The notes under the pieces: model-generated | Database searches by the model: none | What the model was told of the DNA's origin: nothing | Seen by the model: the letters and a program-made list of their open reading frames with translations, nothing else | Made by a program: the position numbers and the translations under genes | Origin: Actinidia chinensis | Lineage: Eukaryota; Streptophyta; Magnoliopsida; Ericales; Actinidiaceae | Reading direction: 5' to 3' | DNA length: 30,000 nucleotides | Assembly: GCA_009663005.1 (NCBI GenBank) | Contig: CM018895.1 | Span: 23,516,738-23,546,737 of the forward strand | Shown here: positions 1-10,084 of the stretch, piece after piece | Position numbering within the stretch: position 1 is the first letter of the stretch | How the letters are laid out: the number at the start of each line of letters is the position of its first letter

Positions 1-2
1 CA

Positions 3-207
3 TTTTTTTTGATAACTTGGTAACCGGTCCACTAGACTGACTAATCCGGTGGAATTATCAATCCCACCGTCCACAAGCAGGGAGCCCATTTAAAGTCAAG
101 GCAAAGCCCCGTATGGACTAGCCAAACAAAGGAATTGATAGCACACGGGTAGAGTCGAATCCCAGACTAAAGGCCTGGTGACTACCACTCTCGCTAACCC
201 CTTGGGG
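3..207 (-). mobile_element. tRNA-derived SINE, minus strand
   Basis: Read on the minus strand, the head at about 205-150 has an RNA polymerase III box A-like stretch (TTAGCGAGAGTGG) followed about 30 bases later by a box B-like stretch (GGGATTCGACTC). The body then runs to an A-tail, seen as the T-run at 3-10. A tRNA-like head, internal promoter and oligo-A tail define plant SINEs. The window edge cuts off the flank, so the target duplication cannot be checked. No protein is encoded. Confidence 0.6.
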
Positions 208-250
208 TTAATTACCTCTACATAAATGCCTAACTTTTTATTTTTAATTT

Positions 251-1229
251 GGGTAAAGTCCAGTTTGCCCCCTTGCACTAAAAAGACACTTTGCATCCTA
301 CACCTCAAAAGTGGACAATTAACACCATATACTTTGAGTCAAGGTTTGCTCTCTCCCATTATGTCCAAAAATCAAACGGAAGGACAACAAGTGAGGCTCA
401 GACCCCATTTTGGGGGACGTTATAGGTAATTTCACTGTTTTGTTCCTACTCAATTACGTGTCATTTTAGTTGTACCCAAGAAATTTCTCTCTGGCCCCAA
501 TTTTTTTTGGGTAAATTTAATTGACCTTCCTTGAGGTTTCTGACAATTACAACCACCTCTCTTGTAGTTTCTGAGGTAGCACTGACCTTCCTTACTTTTG
601 ACACTACTATCAAGATTCTCCATTATAGCTAATTGTTTTTTGGAAAAAATGGTAAGATTGCCCTTAAATTTAAGTATTCTATTTTTTTTTTCTGAATACA
701 CCAATTAAAATGAATAAACATTATCTTTTTTCTCAAAACATCAATTATTTATAAACAACTCTACTTTTTTTTATCAATAAGTAATTTTTAACAAAAAGAT
801 TGATTTAAATAGTTTACATTTTAAGTACTGTTAAAAAATAAAACTTTGTTATCCAAATTCATTATAAAAAAAGTGATTGATCTAAATAGTTTACTTTTTA
901 AGTACTCTTAATCAAAGCGTACTGACCTTAGGGAAGGCAGTGAAATTTATCAAAAAAAAAAAAATTGGGGCTAAGAAAAAGTTTTTGGGTCCAAATAGAA
1001 TGACATATGATTAAGTGGGAATAAAACAGTGAAACTATATATAATACCCCAAAAAATGGGGGCTAAGCCTCACTTGATATCCTTCCGTTTGGTTTTTCGA
1101 TGAGAGTCTGATGGAAGGGGGAGAGCTGACATTGACTCAAAATGTATGGTGTTGATTGTCCACTCTTGAGGTGTGGGGTGCAAAGTGTCTTTTTAGTCAA
1201 AATGTAAGGGTGCAAAGTGGACTTTACCC
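251..1229. mobile_element. Non-autonomous TIR DNA transposon with 8-bp target duplication
   Basis: The ends are inverted: GGGTAAAGTCCAGTTTGC at 251 and GCAAAGTGGACTTTACCC ending at 1229. The arms continue inward for about 250 bases; for example, the Mutator-like stretch with GGACAATTAACACCATA at 314 recurs inverted near 1150, and CCTTCCGTTTG near 1081 inverts CAAACGGAAGG at 374. The flanks TTTAATTT at 243-250 and 1230-1237 are identical, an 8-bp target duplication. There is no transposase frame. The superfamily is uncertain: 8 bp fits hAT, while the long arms fit Mutator-like elements. The middle is occupied by a second repeat (509-951). Confidence 0.75.
509..951. mobile_element. Inner GGTAAATTT-type repeat (family B, copy 1)
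   Basis: It starts GGGTAAATTTAATTGACCTTCC and ends with the imperfect inverse GGAAGGCAGTGAAATTTATC. It sits between the arms of the 251-1229 element. The segment from about 657 (ATTGCCCTTAAATTTAAG, then TGAATACACCAATTAAAAT) is similar to 16453-16500, so a second copy exists in this window. No clear target duplication is visible because both flanks are homopolymer T/A runs; it may be a nested insertion or simply the loop of the outer element. Confidence 0.45.
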
Positions 1230-1435
1230 TTTAATTTTGATAACCACTTTAGTTTTTACTTTTTCCTTAACTCTATTGAGCTGTGATTAACATCAAAGTC
1301 CACCAGAAGAAACTAAACAAAACATGCACAGATTAAAACCCAAGATAGAAGTGAAAGGAGAAGTGAGAACTTTATATAGCGTGGCAACAGAAATTATGGT
1401 TAGGAAGGGTTCAACTTATACACATATATAGACCT

Positions 1436-1618
1436 ATAAAAACCGGTCGGACTTGTTCGAATCACGGTTATGGAATAAAAAACCCGAACCAAGCTTTATA
1501 GACCGGCTCTCTATTTTTGAGAACCAAAACTAGACCATTTAGACTGTAGAACTAGACCAACCCATGCGGTTCGGTCTGGTCTGGTTAACGGTTCTTCTAG
1601 TTCTCTGGACATCCCTAT
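1436..1618. repeat. Degenerate ACCGGT/GGTTCGGTCTGG-rich repeat (MITE-like)
   Basis: The left side has ACCGGTCGGACTTGTTCG. The right side has GGTTCGGTCTGGTCTGGTTAACGG, ending in GTTCTCTGGACATCCCT. Clusters of CCGG/ACCGG words inverted about a centre are typical of a very common plant miniature repeat. Ends and target duplication are not resolved. The rest of 1230-2040 shows no coding potential. Confidence 0.35.
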
Positions 1619-2043
1619 AACATCATCCTATAATAGGGGATATGTGTATGCATACGTGGATATAGATATAAGCTTACATGTATGAGAAGAAATTCTGAAG
1701 TCCAAATATGTAGTACATTACATAATACTCTAACATAAAACGTTTTAATAATTTAGGAATGTACTTGAATTTATACGGAAGTTAGGGATAAGAGGAGATT
1801 TATATCTCTCATCCATGTGAGAGACTAGAAATTTTCTTCAAATATCAAATGCAAGCTTCCTTTTCTTAGCTGCTTTCCATGAATTCTCAGAAAGGCTTGT
1901 TAATTGAAGATTGCTATTCGTTTCCCTACTATACTACACACTGTACTTACTGAACTCCTTTGTTGACTTGTATTTTAAGCAGTTATTGTTGATTCCTTGT
2001 CTGTTATGTATTCTTTGCTAAAGTATAATCGAGTCCTTTTGCT

Positions 2044-2051
2044 ATATAAAA
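2044..2051 (+). promoter_or_regulatory. Possible TATA box upstream of the RING-H2 gene
   Basis: TATATAAA followed by AGGC lies 163 bases before the predicted ATG. If used, the leader would start near 2075. An acceptor-like sequence (TTTATGTGCAG, ending 2174) just before the coding exon also suggests a 5'-UTR intron with a more distant promoter, so this TATA may be incidental in AT-rich DNA. Confidence 0.3.
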
Positions 2052-2213
2052 GGCAACAGACCTAGTGCTTTTGTACTGATAAATCCAATGGAGTCATGGA
2101 AGCATACATTTATATTGCATCTGAGTCATTTCTGCTGGAATGACTTTGATTTATGGGATTATGTTTATGTGCAGGGTTCAAAACATAAATTATCTTGAAC
2201 TTCGAGGTTGCAT

Positions 2214-5200
2214 ATGGATCATAGACATATATTTAACACCGCACAAATGTTTGATAACGACAATGATCAGAGCTGGAATCATATGCATCCAGAGCAACCT
2301 TACAGTCATTTTGGTATTGCATCTTTACCCTGGTTCTCTTCCTTCACTAACGTTGCTATACTTTTGGTGGGTTCTAAAAAATTTATGCGCACAAAAATTA
2401 AAACATAATGTTCCAATCATGTATCAGTTCTAACCACCAGTAGTTTCCGAAGGAAATATTGCCTCACCTTCTAAGCTTGCCTTTGGAATTAGGATCCCTC
2501 ACTTCCTCTTGTATGCATTGACAGATTTGTGAGGCTGCCTCATAATGTTAGGAAAACAATTCATTCATTGGATTTGGACTTGGCAGGGTAGTTACTAAAG
2601 TACTTCTTGTTCACGTATGAATGGGTCCATCCTTGCGTCTTCTTGTAGTGTTCTATGATATTATTATTGAGGAAAATTGAATGTCCCTAAAATATACATA
2701 TTGAGATGAAATCTAGTCATGATAAGCTTGTTGGCAAGTCCGACCTCAAAACTTTGATCCATATAGGGCTTATCGTTTTTTATTGCAGCAAGGGTGGTAC
2801 CTGCTGAAAACAGTCTCTTGCTTGATTCGAGTGGAAACTATGTCCATAGATGGTGTACATTATTCTTCTCACTGGAATCGTGCTCCAATGTCAAATGGGT
2901 TTCCTTCCTCAAGTCACAGCACTGAAGTGCCACATTATCATACTGAAGCTTCAGGCCCATCTCATGATTCTTTCGTGCATCCATCTGCTACTGGAAGCTT
3001 GCCACATTATCATACTGAAGCTTCAGGCCCATCTCATGATTCTTTCGTGCATCCATCTGCTGCTGGAAGCTTCTCGATGGCACCTGAAAGTTATGCACAT
3101 CATACCCCCTCATCCAATTATGGGGGACAAACATTCCATGAGGTGGAGGGTGGTTTTGTTGATGTTACAATGGCCAATGGCAGAGGGCTACACAAGCGAA
3201 AAAGTCCTGGTGTTCCTGCAGTCTGTGAGAGAGGCAGTTCAAGCCGATACTATAACGGAAGTTCGTCTGATCTGTCCTCTAACATGTGGCAGGAGAAACC
3301 AAATACAGATTCTCATCATACGCCTTGGGTTTGTCCTACTATAGGCTCTAGTTATAGAGGCAATGGCCTCTCAGTTGGGGGTGAGGCTACTATGAGAAAT
3401 GTGAGGAGCAGAGCTGCAGTTGAATTGGAAACTAACCTAGCAAGGGCCCACTTATCAAGCAATCCTTCACACCGTCCATATACAACTGGCAACCCCGTGG
3501 ATCATTCCGGTTCAGTGGAGCTTATCGGTCAGAACTCTAGCGCTGAAATACGTGAATGGAACCATTTTCATAATTCTCCTGCAGCTCATGGGAGGATTCT
3601 ACTGCCAGGTTACTTCCAGTTATCTTGATTTATGTTCTTGTATTATGTTTCCTGTTGTTTCTTAATGTTTATTTTTTTATGTTGCAGATGTCAATGTTTT
3701 CAGTCAGGACATGAACCACTTCACTATTGGAAGCAGTAATACCAATCCTCCTATAGAGATTGGGGGGTACCATGATGATATGATTTCAGGCAGAGGTCCT
3801 GTGCCTCAAAATTTCCCAGGTACGTCAAACCATTCTGTGAGGGGAGTTAGGAGCAGTTATACACAAAGATCTGGCCCAACTTTTAGAGGAGCTTCTTCAA
3901 GCAATTTGCGCTTGGGACACGTGGCAGCTTCAGATGAAGGGTTCCAGTTAGCTACAGAAAGTTATTCATCCAGACATCCAAGGCCATTGTCCACCATTGG
4001 TTGGCGTAATAGTGATCGGAGTGGAAGAGCAAGGATCTCAAGTGATAGATATCGATCACTTCCTGATGAGGCAGGTCTTCGTGATCGACTGGCATCTGAG
4101 GTATGCCTTTCTCTTCAGAAACTTAGTACTCATCAATTGGTGAGAAGGACTAGCGCCTTTACAAACAATGCAATCACAAGCCTTTCACTAGTCGTGCCAC
4201 ATATTTTCAGTGGCTGCTACCATAATTTTTTATGGAAAATGGAGTGGTTAACTGATTTGCCTGCATGATTTCTCTTCATTGATTAATGTCTAACCAATCC
4301 ATGCTATGACAGGCAGGCTTAGTGAGAGGGGGCTGATTAAATAGTTCAAAGGGGCCAGATAACGTATCATTACTTGTCTACTTGTAATTTGTAGGTCCAA
4401 CATGTGGGCAGCAGGGTGGCAACGCCCGCATCCCACCCACCAAAAAAAAAAGAAGAGTAAAGAAAAAAGAGAAGAAAACAACTAATAAACTAGGAAAATG
4501 GAAAAAAGAAGTAAAATAAGAAAACAAAGAAAAGGAATAGGGCACGTGATATCTATTTATAGGTGTGATATAGGCATCGCACGATCCTACCATTTGGATC
4601 GCAATTTTAACAACCATGGTCCCAAGTGGTATACCCCAAAGGTCTTGCCCTTTCTTGCAATCAGGAGAAAGAATCGTGAAAAAACAGGAAGGAGAGAGTG
4701 GAGAAAGAGGGAGATTCAAACACCTAGAGAGTGAGTTGGGAATATTTCAAACCCAGGAACAAAGAGAGTTGAGAATCCTTTGATCTCTCTCACCGAACTA
4801 TCTCTTGCTAGGCATAGGGTGAACCTGGTTACTACACTGCTCAGGTCTCACTCAACCCAATTCAACCTCCACATGGCCTAAACACATGTAAATTTTTTTC
4901 CCCTCAATTTTTTCCCTCATTCTATTTTTTTTTTAACTTTTCAAACTTTCCTTTCGAATCCCCCACTCTAAGAGCACATCTTCTACTCAACTTTCACTTC
5001 ACTCACCCCAATTTAGGAGCAAGTTCTCATTCCTCCCAAGGGCATCTAGGAGCTCTTCAAGCCTTCATCTTCATTGTGAGTCTTCTCCCTCAAGATTTCT
5101 CCTTGAACTTCTTTAAATTTCTTTGAATTTCATTGAATTTTTCATCGCATATTCAATTTTTTTGATGAATTGGTTGAATTTTCCGGCGACTCTTGAATTT

Positions 5201-8200
5201 TCTGGTGACTCCATTGAGTTTTCCCGCGATCATTGTTTTCCGGAAAGTACTGGGCCCAACTAGAGATCGTAGACAATCAATTCTACTTTAGGCGATCTAC
5301 AACATCCCTAACCGTAGAGTTTCGCCTAGTTGACCCTATCGAGCATTTAGTAGGATCTCCCACCCCAACAATTTTCCCTGTTGTGGTCGTAGTAGAGGGT
5401 GAACTTCGTTTTCCCATTGACCCCTTGCGCTTTTTCCTTAGCCGTCTTAGGCTTGCCCCCACCCAAATTTTTGGACTTGAACCCATTGGATCGGACAAGA
5501 GGGACTGAGCTAGGCTAAGAGCATGCTTGGACGGGTTGGAATAGTTGGATTGGGAGCATATTTGGTCGGTTTGGGCCTAAGTGGGGCGGACTGCCTTGGA
5601 AAACCGAGTGCCCAGGCCCCAAAGTGAAACCCTATTGCATTTAGAATATTCTAGAAGGTGCTTAAGACGGTGGGGACATGAGTCCTACTCGGGAAGGAAA
5701 CCAATTGTATTGGGATGCCAATACATGATAAGGGGAGGACCCTCTTAAGGATCTGGTGATATGATTGCGTCCTATGAGACTAGAGTCACTAGACCCCCAT
5801 TGAGTATTATAAAAAGGAGTGAAAGTCCTCAGTTAAAGGTACACACTAATCTTTGAGTAAGTTCACTATTCTCTCTAAAACTAGTCTTTGACTTAAGCAT
5901 CGGAAGGTTATTCCGGCTAACCTCCGGCTGGCTAGCCTAATGTTTTTTGAGTGTTGCAGGTGTTCCCGCCAGAGCCATACTTAGTAGGACTAGAGGAGCG
6001 GTGCTTTCCTAAGGTGAAAACCCACCCCACGACACTTAATATGTCATATTTCTGTGGGGTAATATAGTCCATTCTATGAATTCAATGGTCAAATATTGAC
6101 CGTGCTAAAATTTGGCATGAGGCTCCTATCATGCTAAAATTTCCTAGTTATGAAATATACACGATGCTACATTTGGCACGGTTGTGAAAGTGTTGTTGGT
6201 GCACTTTTTTGTCAATTGTGCCAAATAATAGAATTAGCACGCAGAAAGTCGTAGATTCATAATGCTTGATCCAGTCGTAATGTTGTCTAGTTGACAAAAT
6301 GTCCCAAAGTGATCCTTTATACTCTTGACTTTGTTGTTATGGGAGATCGTCAGGGATACAAACCTTCAAGACTGGGAAGCTAAAAGAATTCAGACACAAC
6401 AGAAGCAGCCCTGAGGTTGTCTCTTCAGTATGCGGACGACACAATCATTCTTAGTGCAACGGATAAAGCCAAATTCAGTTATCTCTGATTTGTACTATGC
6501 TGTTTTGAAGTCCTGTCGGGTATTAGGGTTCAAAGAGCTCACTGCAGGGGTGTCAAAACTTCTGATGAGGAAATTCAGAGCCAAAGATAGGCTGGGTGTG
6601 TGGTGTATGGAAGAAGATCAATAATGCACCCTTTGTAATCAAGTTGCGGAATTGCATCAGCGCCTCTTTTTGATTGCATGCATTCCTACTCTTATTTGGA
6701 AGAATATTCTTTACAGAAATAGATAATAGAATCCCTGTGCATTGGGACTGGGAAATTAGATGTGCTCCAGATCTGCAAAAAGAACTTTAAGAAACTCAGT
6801 CTACAATCTGCCCTTGTCTGCTGCAGTGTTACCTTATCTAGAGGGTCGAAAAACAAAACTTTCACTTATTAAAGGAGATGTGAGAGCTAGAGTAACTTCA
6901 TGGAGACAATAGAAACAAAATGAAGTTGGCAAATACGCATAATTTAGATTATATCCATTAGGATTCTAAAGGTTCAGAGAAACTAGTGTCTCAGCTTCTT
7001 GTATAATTAGCTTTTCTGAACATAGTGCACTTTGTTGTTTGTTTACTTCTGCTGCTGGTTTAACAAATTTAGGCTATTCCAGCTATTGCAGTTTTGTGTT
7101 GTGTTTCCTTTGGATTGGCATGTTTGCAGGAATTTCTCTGTTATGGGTATGCCCCTTTTAGGTGTGTAATGGTGTTTTTATTCTTGGCCAGAATTTTTTT
7201 TTTACCGCTTAAGCTTAAGTTCTCTCTTTAATATGGACATTTTTGTGGTCTTTGTAGGGCCTTACGATTGTGGATCGCGCAGCATTATACGGGTCCCGAA
7301 ATTTGTATGATCAGCACAGGGACATGAGGCTAGACATAGACAATATGAGCTACGAGGTTATTATCATTTTACCTCTATGATTTACTTTCTCTCATTACTT
7401 GTTCTCAATTAATCAACATTACTGGCATGAGCAGGAACTACTTGCGCTAGGGGAAAGGATTGGAAATGTCAGCACAGGCTTGTCTGAAGATCTGATCTCG
7501 AAGTGTTTGACTGAATCAATCTATTGTTCTTCGGATCATTTCCAAGAGGAAGGAAAATGTGTCATTTGCTTGGTGAGAACTAAACCTGTAGCTTCAACAT
7601 AGATAATATATATTGTTAGGAGTCTTAATTCTGTCGAGGGATGAGAGGATAGACCACAGGTCCCCAAAATGGTTATTTGAATTGATTCGTCATTATCTCC
7701 GTGGGTTTGCCTGAGCACATAAAATACTTGTTGACTGGTCTAGGGCTGTAACCAAGTCATGTTGAGCTGAGTAGTCAGTTGTTCAGGCCTGGGCTTGGAA
7801 ACAAGCTTGACTGGTTTATCTTTCAAGTTGATCTGAAACAAGCTTCAATCGAACCAATCGCGATCCAGGATCAATTAGTTCTTTCTTTTTTCCCTTCTTT
7901 TTAACTAGTATCTTGGGGACAGGGAGCCACTAGTTCAGTGGTTAAAGTTCGGCCTATTAACTTTGAGTTTTATGTTTGAATACGAAGGCAGTCACTTTGT
8001 ACATATAATGCCAAATGTTGTCTACCCCTCCCAAACTATCATTAATTGGGAAAAAAACGCTTGTAAGCTTCTTAGTGTCCTGGGGAGCATATAATTATGA
8101 ACTTCAGAAGTCAAGTTGGAGTTGGGTTCAGAAAATTAACAAGCTTCAAAGTGTGTTTCTTGTGTCCGTAAGGCCTACGTTTGGATGCCTGTAAATGAGA

Positions 8201-8905
8201 TTCTTATTATTAGGAATTTAATACAAATGCTTGGCTCAATTCAAGAGCCTTATCCTGGAAACATTTTTTCTAGGAATTTATTCAAATTCCTTTTCTTATG
8301 GATTGAAAATGGAATCGAAGATTACCATGGGTTGGGTGGGGATCAGATACCTACATAGTTTGGAAAGGAATTCCGGGTAATCGTAAATACTTTTCCCATT
8401 CCAATCATTCCTACTAAGTTTGGGAATGTGAGTCCTTGGGAGAGGTAATCAGAAGTCATTCATTTTCCTATTCCAGTCTGTTCTGAATGTTTGAAACTAG
8501 GAATCATGAATTTCTGGAATTCCATCATTGTTCTTCCTCAAGATTCTTGCCATCTAAACATCACCACCAGAGGGCCAGTCTTGAACAAACCTTTAATGAG
8601 CCCAACACATGCCGAACTTGAGTAGCTTGATTCCTTTTAAAGGCCTATGCTAGGCCTGTTTAGGGTTGGAGGTTTCAATTCCACATATAAAAACTGAATG
8701 AATGGATTAATCTCTATTTACATAATTTAGTTTTTCTGATCCCATATTTGTGTTTTGACAGGAAGAGTACAAGAACATGGATGATGTTGGGACTTTGAGA
8801 AAGTGTGGCCATGATTTCCATGTTGGCTGTATTAGGAAATGGTTGTCAATGAAGAACTTGTGTCCAATCTGCAAAGCTTCTGCAGATCATGCGAAAGAGA
8901 AATAA
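2214..8905 (+). CDS. RING-H2 E3 ubiquitin ligase, MBR1/MBR2/HIP1-like (six exons)
   Basis: Exons: 2214-2313, 2793-3608, 3688-4100, 7258-7356, 7435-7572 and 8762-8905. They join in phase into 569 residues. The start is MDHRHIFNTAQMFD, as in the HIP1/MBR family. A long, low-complexity, Ser/His-rich region follows, with conserved family blocks (VHYSSHWN, KRKSPGVPAVCERGSSS, SSYSSRHPRPLSTIGWRNSD-like). Exons 4-5 carry the conserved DMRLDIDNMSYEELLALGER block. A C-terminal RING-H2 finger uses C518, C521, C537, H539, H542, C545, C556 and C559, so all eight zinc ligands are present and E2-dependent ubiquitin ligase activity is expected. In Arabidopsis, MBR1/2 target the Mediator subunit MED25 and promote flowering; the same target here is inference. 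Oddities: a 24-residue tandem duplication (residues 80-127), a 3.2-kb transposon-filled intron 3, and an uncertain exon 2 acceptor (2788 or 2792). Only the acceptor ending at 2792 keeps the frame open. The finger itself is certain; the N-terminal junction is not. Confidence 0.9.
2930..3073 (+). repeat. 72-bp tandem duplication inside exon 2
   Basis: Units 2930-3001 and 3002-3073 are nearly identical. Each encodes 24 residues beginning PHYHTEASGPSHDSFVHPSA. They differ by ACT/GCT (Thr/Ala) and at the last codon (TTG/TTC). The frame is kept, so the protein gains one extra copy of a motif that is single in the family members I recall. Near identity implies a recent event. Confidence 0.9.
4290..5230. 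other. Intron 3, first part: repeat-derived DNA, no gene
   Basis: It contains an A/G-rich tract (about 4438-4545), a block with ATAGGCATCGCACGATCC and GGATCGCAATTTTAAC (about 4566-4610), and a long pyrimidine-rich leader-like stretch (4860-5230). The block resembles leader sequence of a plant LTR element reading into the gag-like remnant that follows, but the 5' boundary is not visible. No reading frame here looks conserved. Confidence 0.35.
5233..6035 (+). mobile_element. Degenerate gypsy-type LTR retrotransposon remnant in intron 3
   Basis: A frame at 5233-5508 ends in RFPIDPLRFFLSRLRLAPTQ, which resembles the conserved block of the 'putative gypsy-type transposon' domain common in plant elements. 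Downstream lie an LTR-like TATA box with TATAAAAAGG (about 5808) and a typical Tat-lineage R/U5-like stretch (TTTGACTTAAGCATCGGAAG, then CCGGCTAACCTCCGGC, then GCAGGTGTTCCCGCCAGAGCC). No protease, reverse transcriptase or integrase is present, and no second LTR was found, so this is a relic or non-autonomous piece lying in the sense orientation. Confidence 0.5.
6411..6575 (+). pseudogene. LINE-type reverse transcriptase fragment
   Basis: The frame through 6411 reads LSLQYADDTIILSATD, carrying the YADD catalytic motif of non-LTR reverse transcriptases at 6429-6440. After one in-frame TGA (6486-6488) the same frame continues LCCFEVLSGIRV, matching the usual block after YADD in plant L1-like elements. 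Beyond that similarity fades, although 6690-6910 may be further LINE debris. It is a dead fragment within intron 3 of the ligase gene. Confidence 0.7.
7920..8071 (+). mobile_element. tRNA-derived SINE in intron 5
   Basis: A box A-like TAGTTCAGTGGTTAA (7933) is followed by a degenerate box B (ATGTTTGAATACG, about 7972). The body ends with GGGAAAAAAA (8048-8056). TAGTATCTTGGGGA just before the head and TAGTGTCCTGGGGA just after the tail region could be a diverged target duplication. It lies sense to the host gene and is noncoding. Confidence 0.5.
8172..8572. mobile_element. MITE in intron 5 (GTTTGGATG ends)
   Basis: The left end is ACGTTTGGATGCCTG and the right end is CTTGCCATCTAAACATC, imperfect inverses. 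Internal inverted words such as TAGGAATTTATTCAAATTCC and CATTCATTTTCCTATTCC fit a folded miniature element. Lack of an open frame marks it as non-autonomous. The target duplication is not clear. Confidence 0.45.
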
Positions 8906-8950
8906 CTTTTGCAGTTGGTCTATATATAGTTTGTGTAGTTTCCATTCTTG

Positions 8951-8976
8951 TATATATATATATATATATATATATC
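8951..8976. repeat. (TA)n microsatellite in the 3' UTR
   Basis: An uninterrupted TA run of about 13 units lies about 45 bases after the RING-H2 stop codon, so it is probably in the transcribed 3' UTR and length-variable. From here to about 9500 I see no gene. Confidence 0.85.
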
Positions 8977-9519
8977 TGGATATTCCTCAAATGGAGGAAA
9001 TGGACATGTTTTAGGAAACTTGTAAAGGGAATGAATGCTTGGTTTATCTCAATCAATTTGTTTAAATTAGACTTTGTTGGAATATAGGGAAAGAAATGGA
9101 AAATAATTTTAGGCTTGGGCTTTGTTTGGAACTTGGGAAAGAAATGGAGAAGAATCGCAAGTAATATTCTTGCACCCAGAGGTTGGCTTTGTGGTTTAGA
9201 TCTAAAACTTGGAGCTATACACAAAATCTCAGGATTTTCCATTGTTTAAGTGAGGCGAGTGTTTTTGGACTTTGCAGGCGGAAACTAGGTCAACACGGTG
9301 GTAAATTGGAATAGAGAATTTTCCTCCGTGGTTACTAGTTTTTTGGCTTGCCCAGAAAAGGGATTGTTCATGAACAATTGGGTTCGACCAGGTTCTTATT
9401 GATCAATATTCTGATCTGTTTCAGCTCCCTCTTAGCCCACCACAAACTGGGTCAGGAATTTCATCGAACACCTTTCCAGCACCAGATTTTCTTCCACATC
9501 TAGAATCCATATTCGTTGC

Positions 9520-9799
9520 TGCGTTGTTCAAATGGGTTGAACAACGCTTTGAACAACTCAGCAAGCACACTAGTCAAAGCCAAACTCATACAATTCCAAT
9601 CCCAAACCTTCCTATCCACAAAACCTCTGCCCTTCTCAAACTCTCCATTCCAAACATACCCATTCATCATAGCCGTCCAAACCAGAGAATCCAAAACCAA
9701 ACACTGCTTGAAGCACTTCTCCGGTTCATTAACGAATCCAAATCCGACACCGGTACATCCACACCCAATCCTGCGTCGCAGTCCTATGAGGAACATCAT
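9520..9799 (-). pseudogene. Pentatricopeptide-repeat (PPR) protein fragment
   Basis: The minus-strand frame contains LDSLVWTAMMNGYVWNGEF (9694 down to about 9638). This is a near-perfect match to the 'D-x-V-x-W-T-A-M-I-x-G-Y-x-x-N-G-x-x-x-x-A' core of a plant organellar PPR motif, and it is followed by SLALTSVLAEL. There is no proper start, no targeting peptide and only one to two repeats, whereas PPR proteins carry ten or more. The reading before and after is not PPR-like. It is a broken copy, possibly captured or retroposed, with no expected function. Confidence 0.6.
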
Positions 9800-9801
9800 C
9801 A

Positions 9802-9996
9802 GTCACCGAGTTCCACCACGGCGGCGTTGTTAATAATTTGAAACCCCTGCTTCACAAGCTCACACTCGGTTTTTGTTGTTGTTTGGAGGACCTTTTCGCC
9901 GGTCATGCTGAGGAGGAAGGGCCTGTCGGTGACGGCGAGGTGGCAGCCTTGGTGGCCCTTGAGGCGGAGGACGTGGCTCTTCCAGTCTTCCCATCG
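9802..9996 (-). pseudogene. Unidentified coding-like fragment with high GC at third positions
   Basis: A minus-strand frame from about 9996 down to the TGA at 9799-9801 reads WEDWKSHVLRLKGHQG at the start, then LAVTDRPFLLSMTGEK, then QGFQIINNAAVVELGD. Third codon positions are strongly C/G biased, unlike the AT-rich surroundings, which suggests descent from a real exon. I do not recognise the family. It lies directly upstream of the PPR-like piece but in another frame, so the two seem to be unrelated fragments. No start codon or splice context is convincing. Confidence 0.4.
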
Positions 9997-10084
9997 ACCC
10001 GGTTTTTTTTTTAGCTACGGGGAATCGAGCTAGGGTTCTGCGCGTGCAAGTGCAAGACACTTTTCACTCGGGTCGTTTTATGGA

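Larger units (their letters stand above)
7740..8660. mobile_element. Degenerate AAGCTTGA/GAGTCGAG-type element in intron 5, with nested insertions
   Basis: The left part starts CTAGGGCTGTAACCAAG and is rich in AAGCTTGA and GAGC words. Matching words reappear at 8099-8160 (GTCAAGTTGGAGTTGGGTTC) and 8570-8660 (GAGCCC, GAACTTGAGTAGCTTGA). The same kind of repeat appears at 17040-17550, 21650-22140 and 23240-23540. It is interrupted by a SINE (7920-8071) and a MITE (8172-8572). Confidence 0.4.

Noticed and set aside
509..951. Clean nested insertion with target duplication
   Set aside because: The flanks are only T-runs and A-runs in opposite sense, so no direct duplication can be claimed; kept only as a repeat.
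2140..2433. 97-codon frame overlapping exon 1 of the ligase
   Set aside because: It is a different frame from the conserved MDHRHIFNTAQMFD start and runs across a splice donor into intron.
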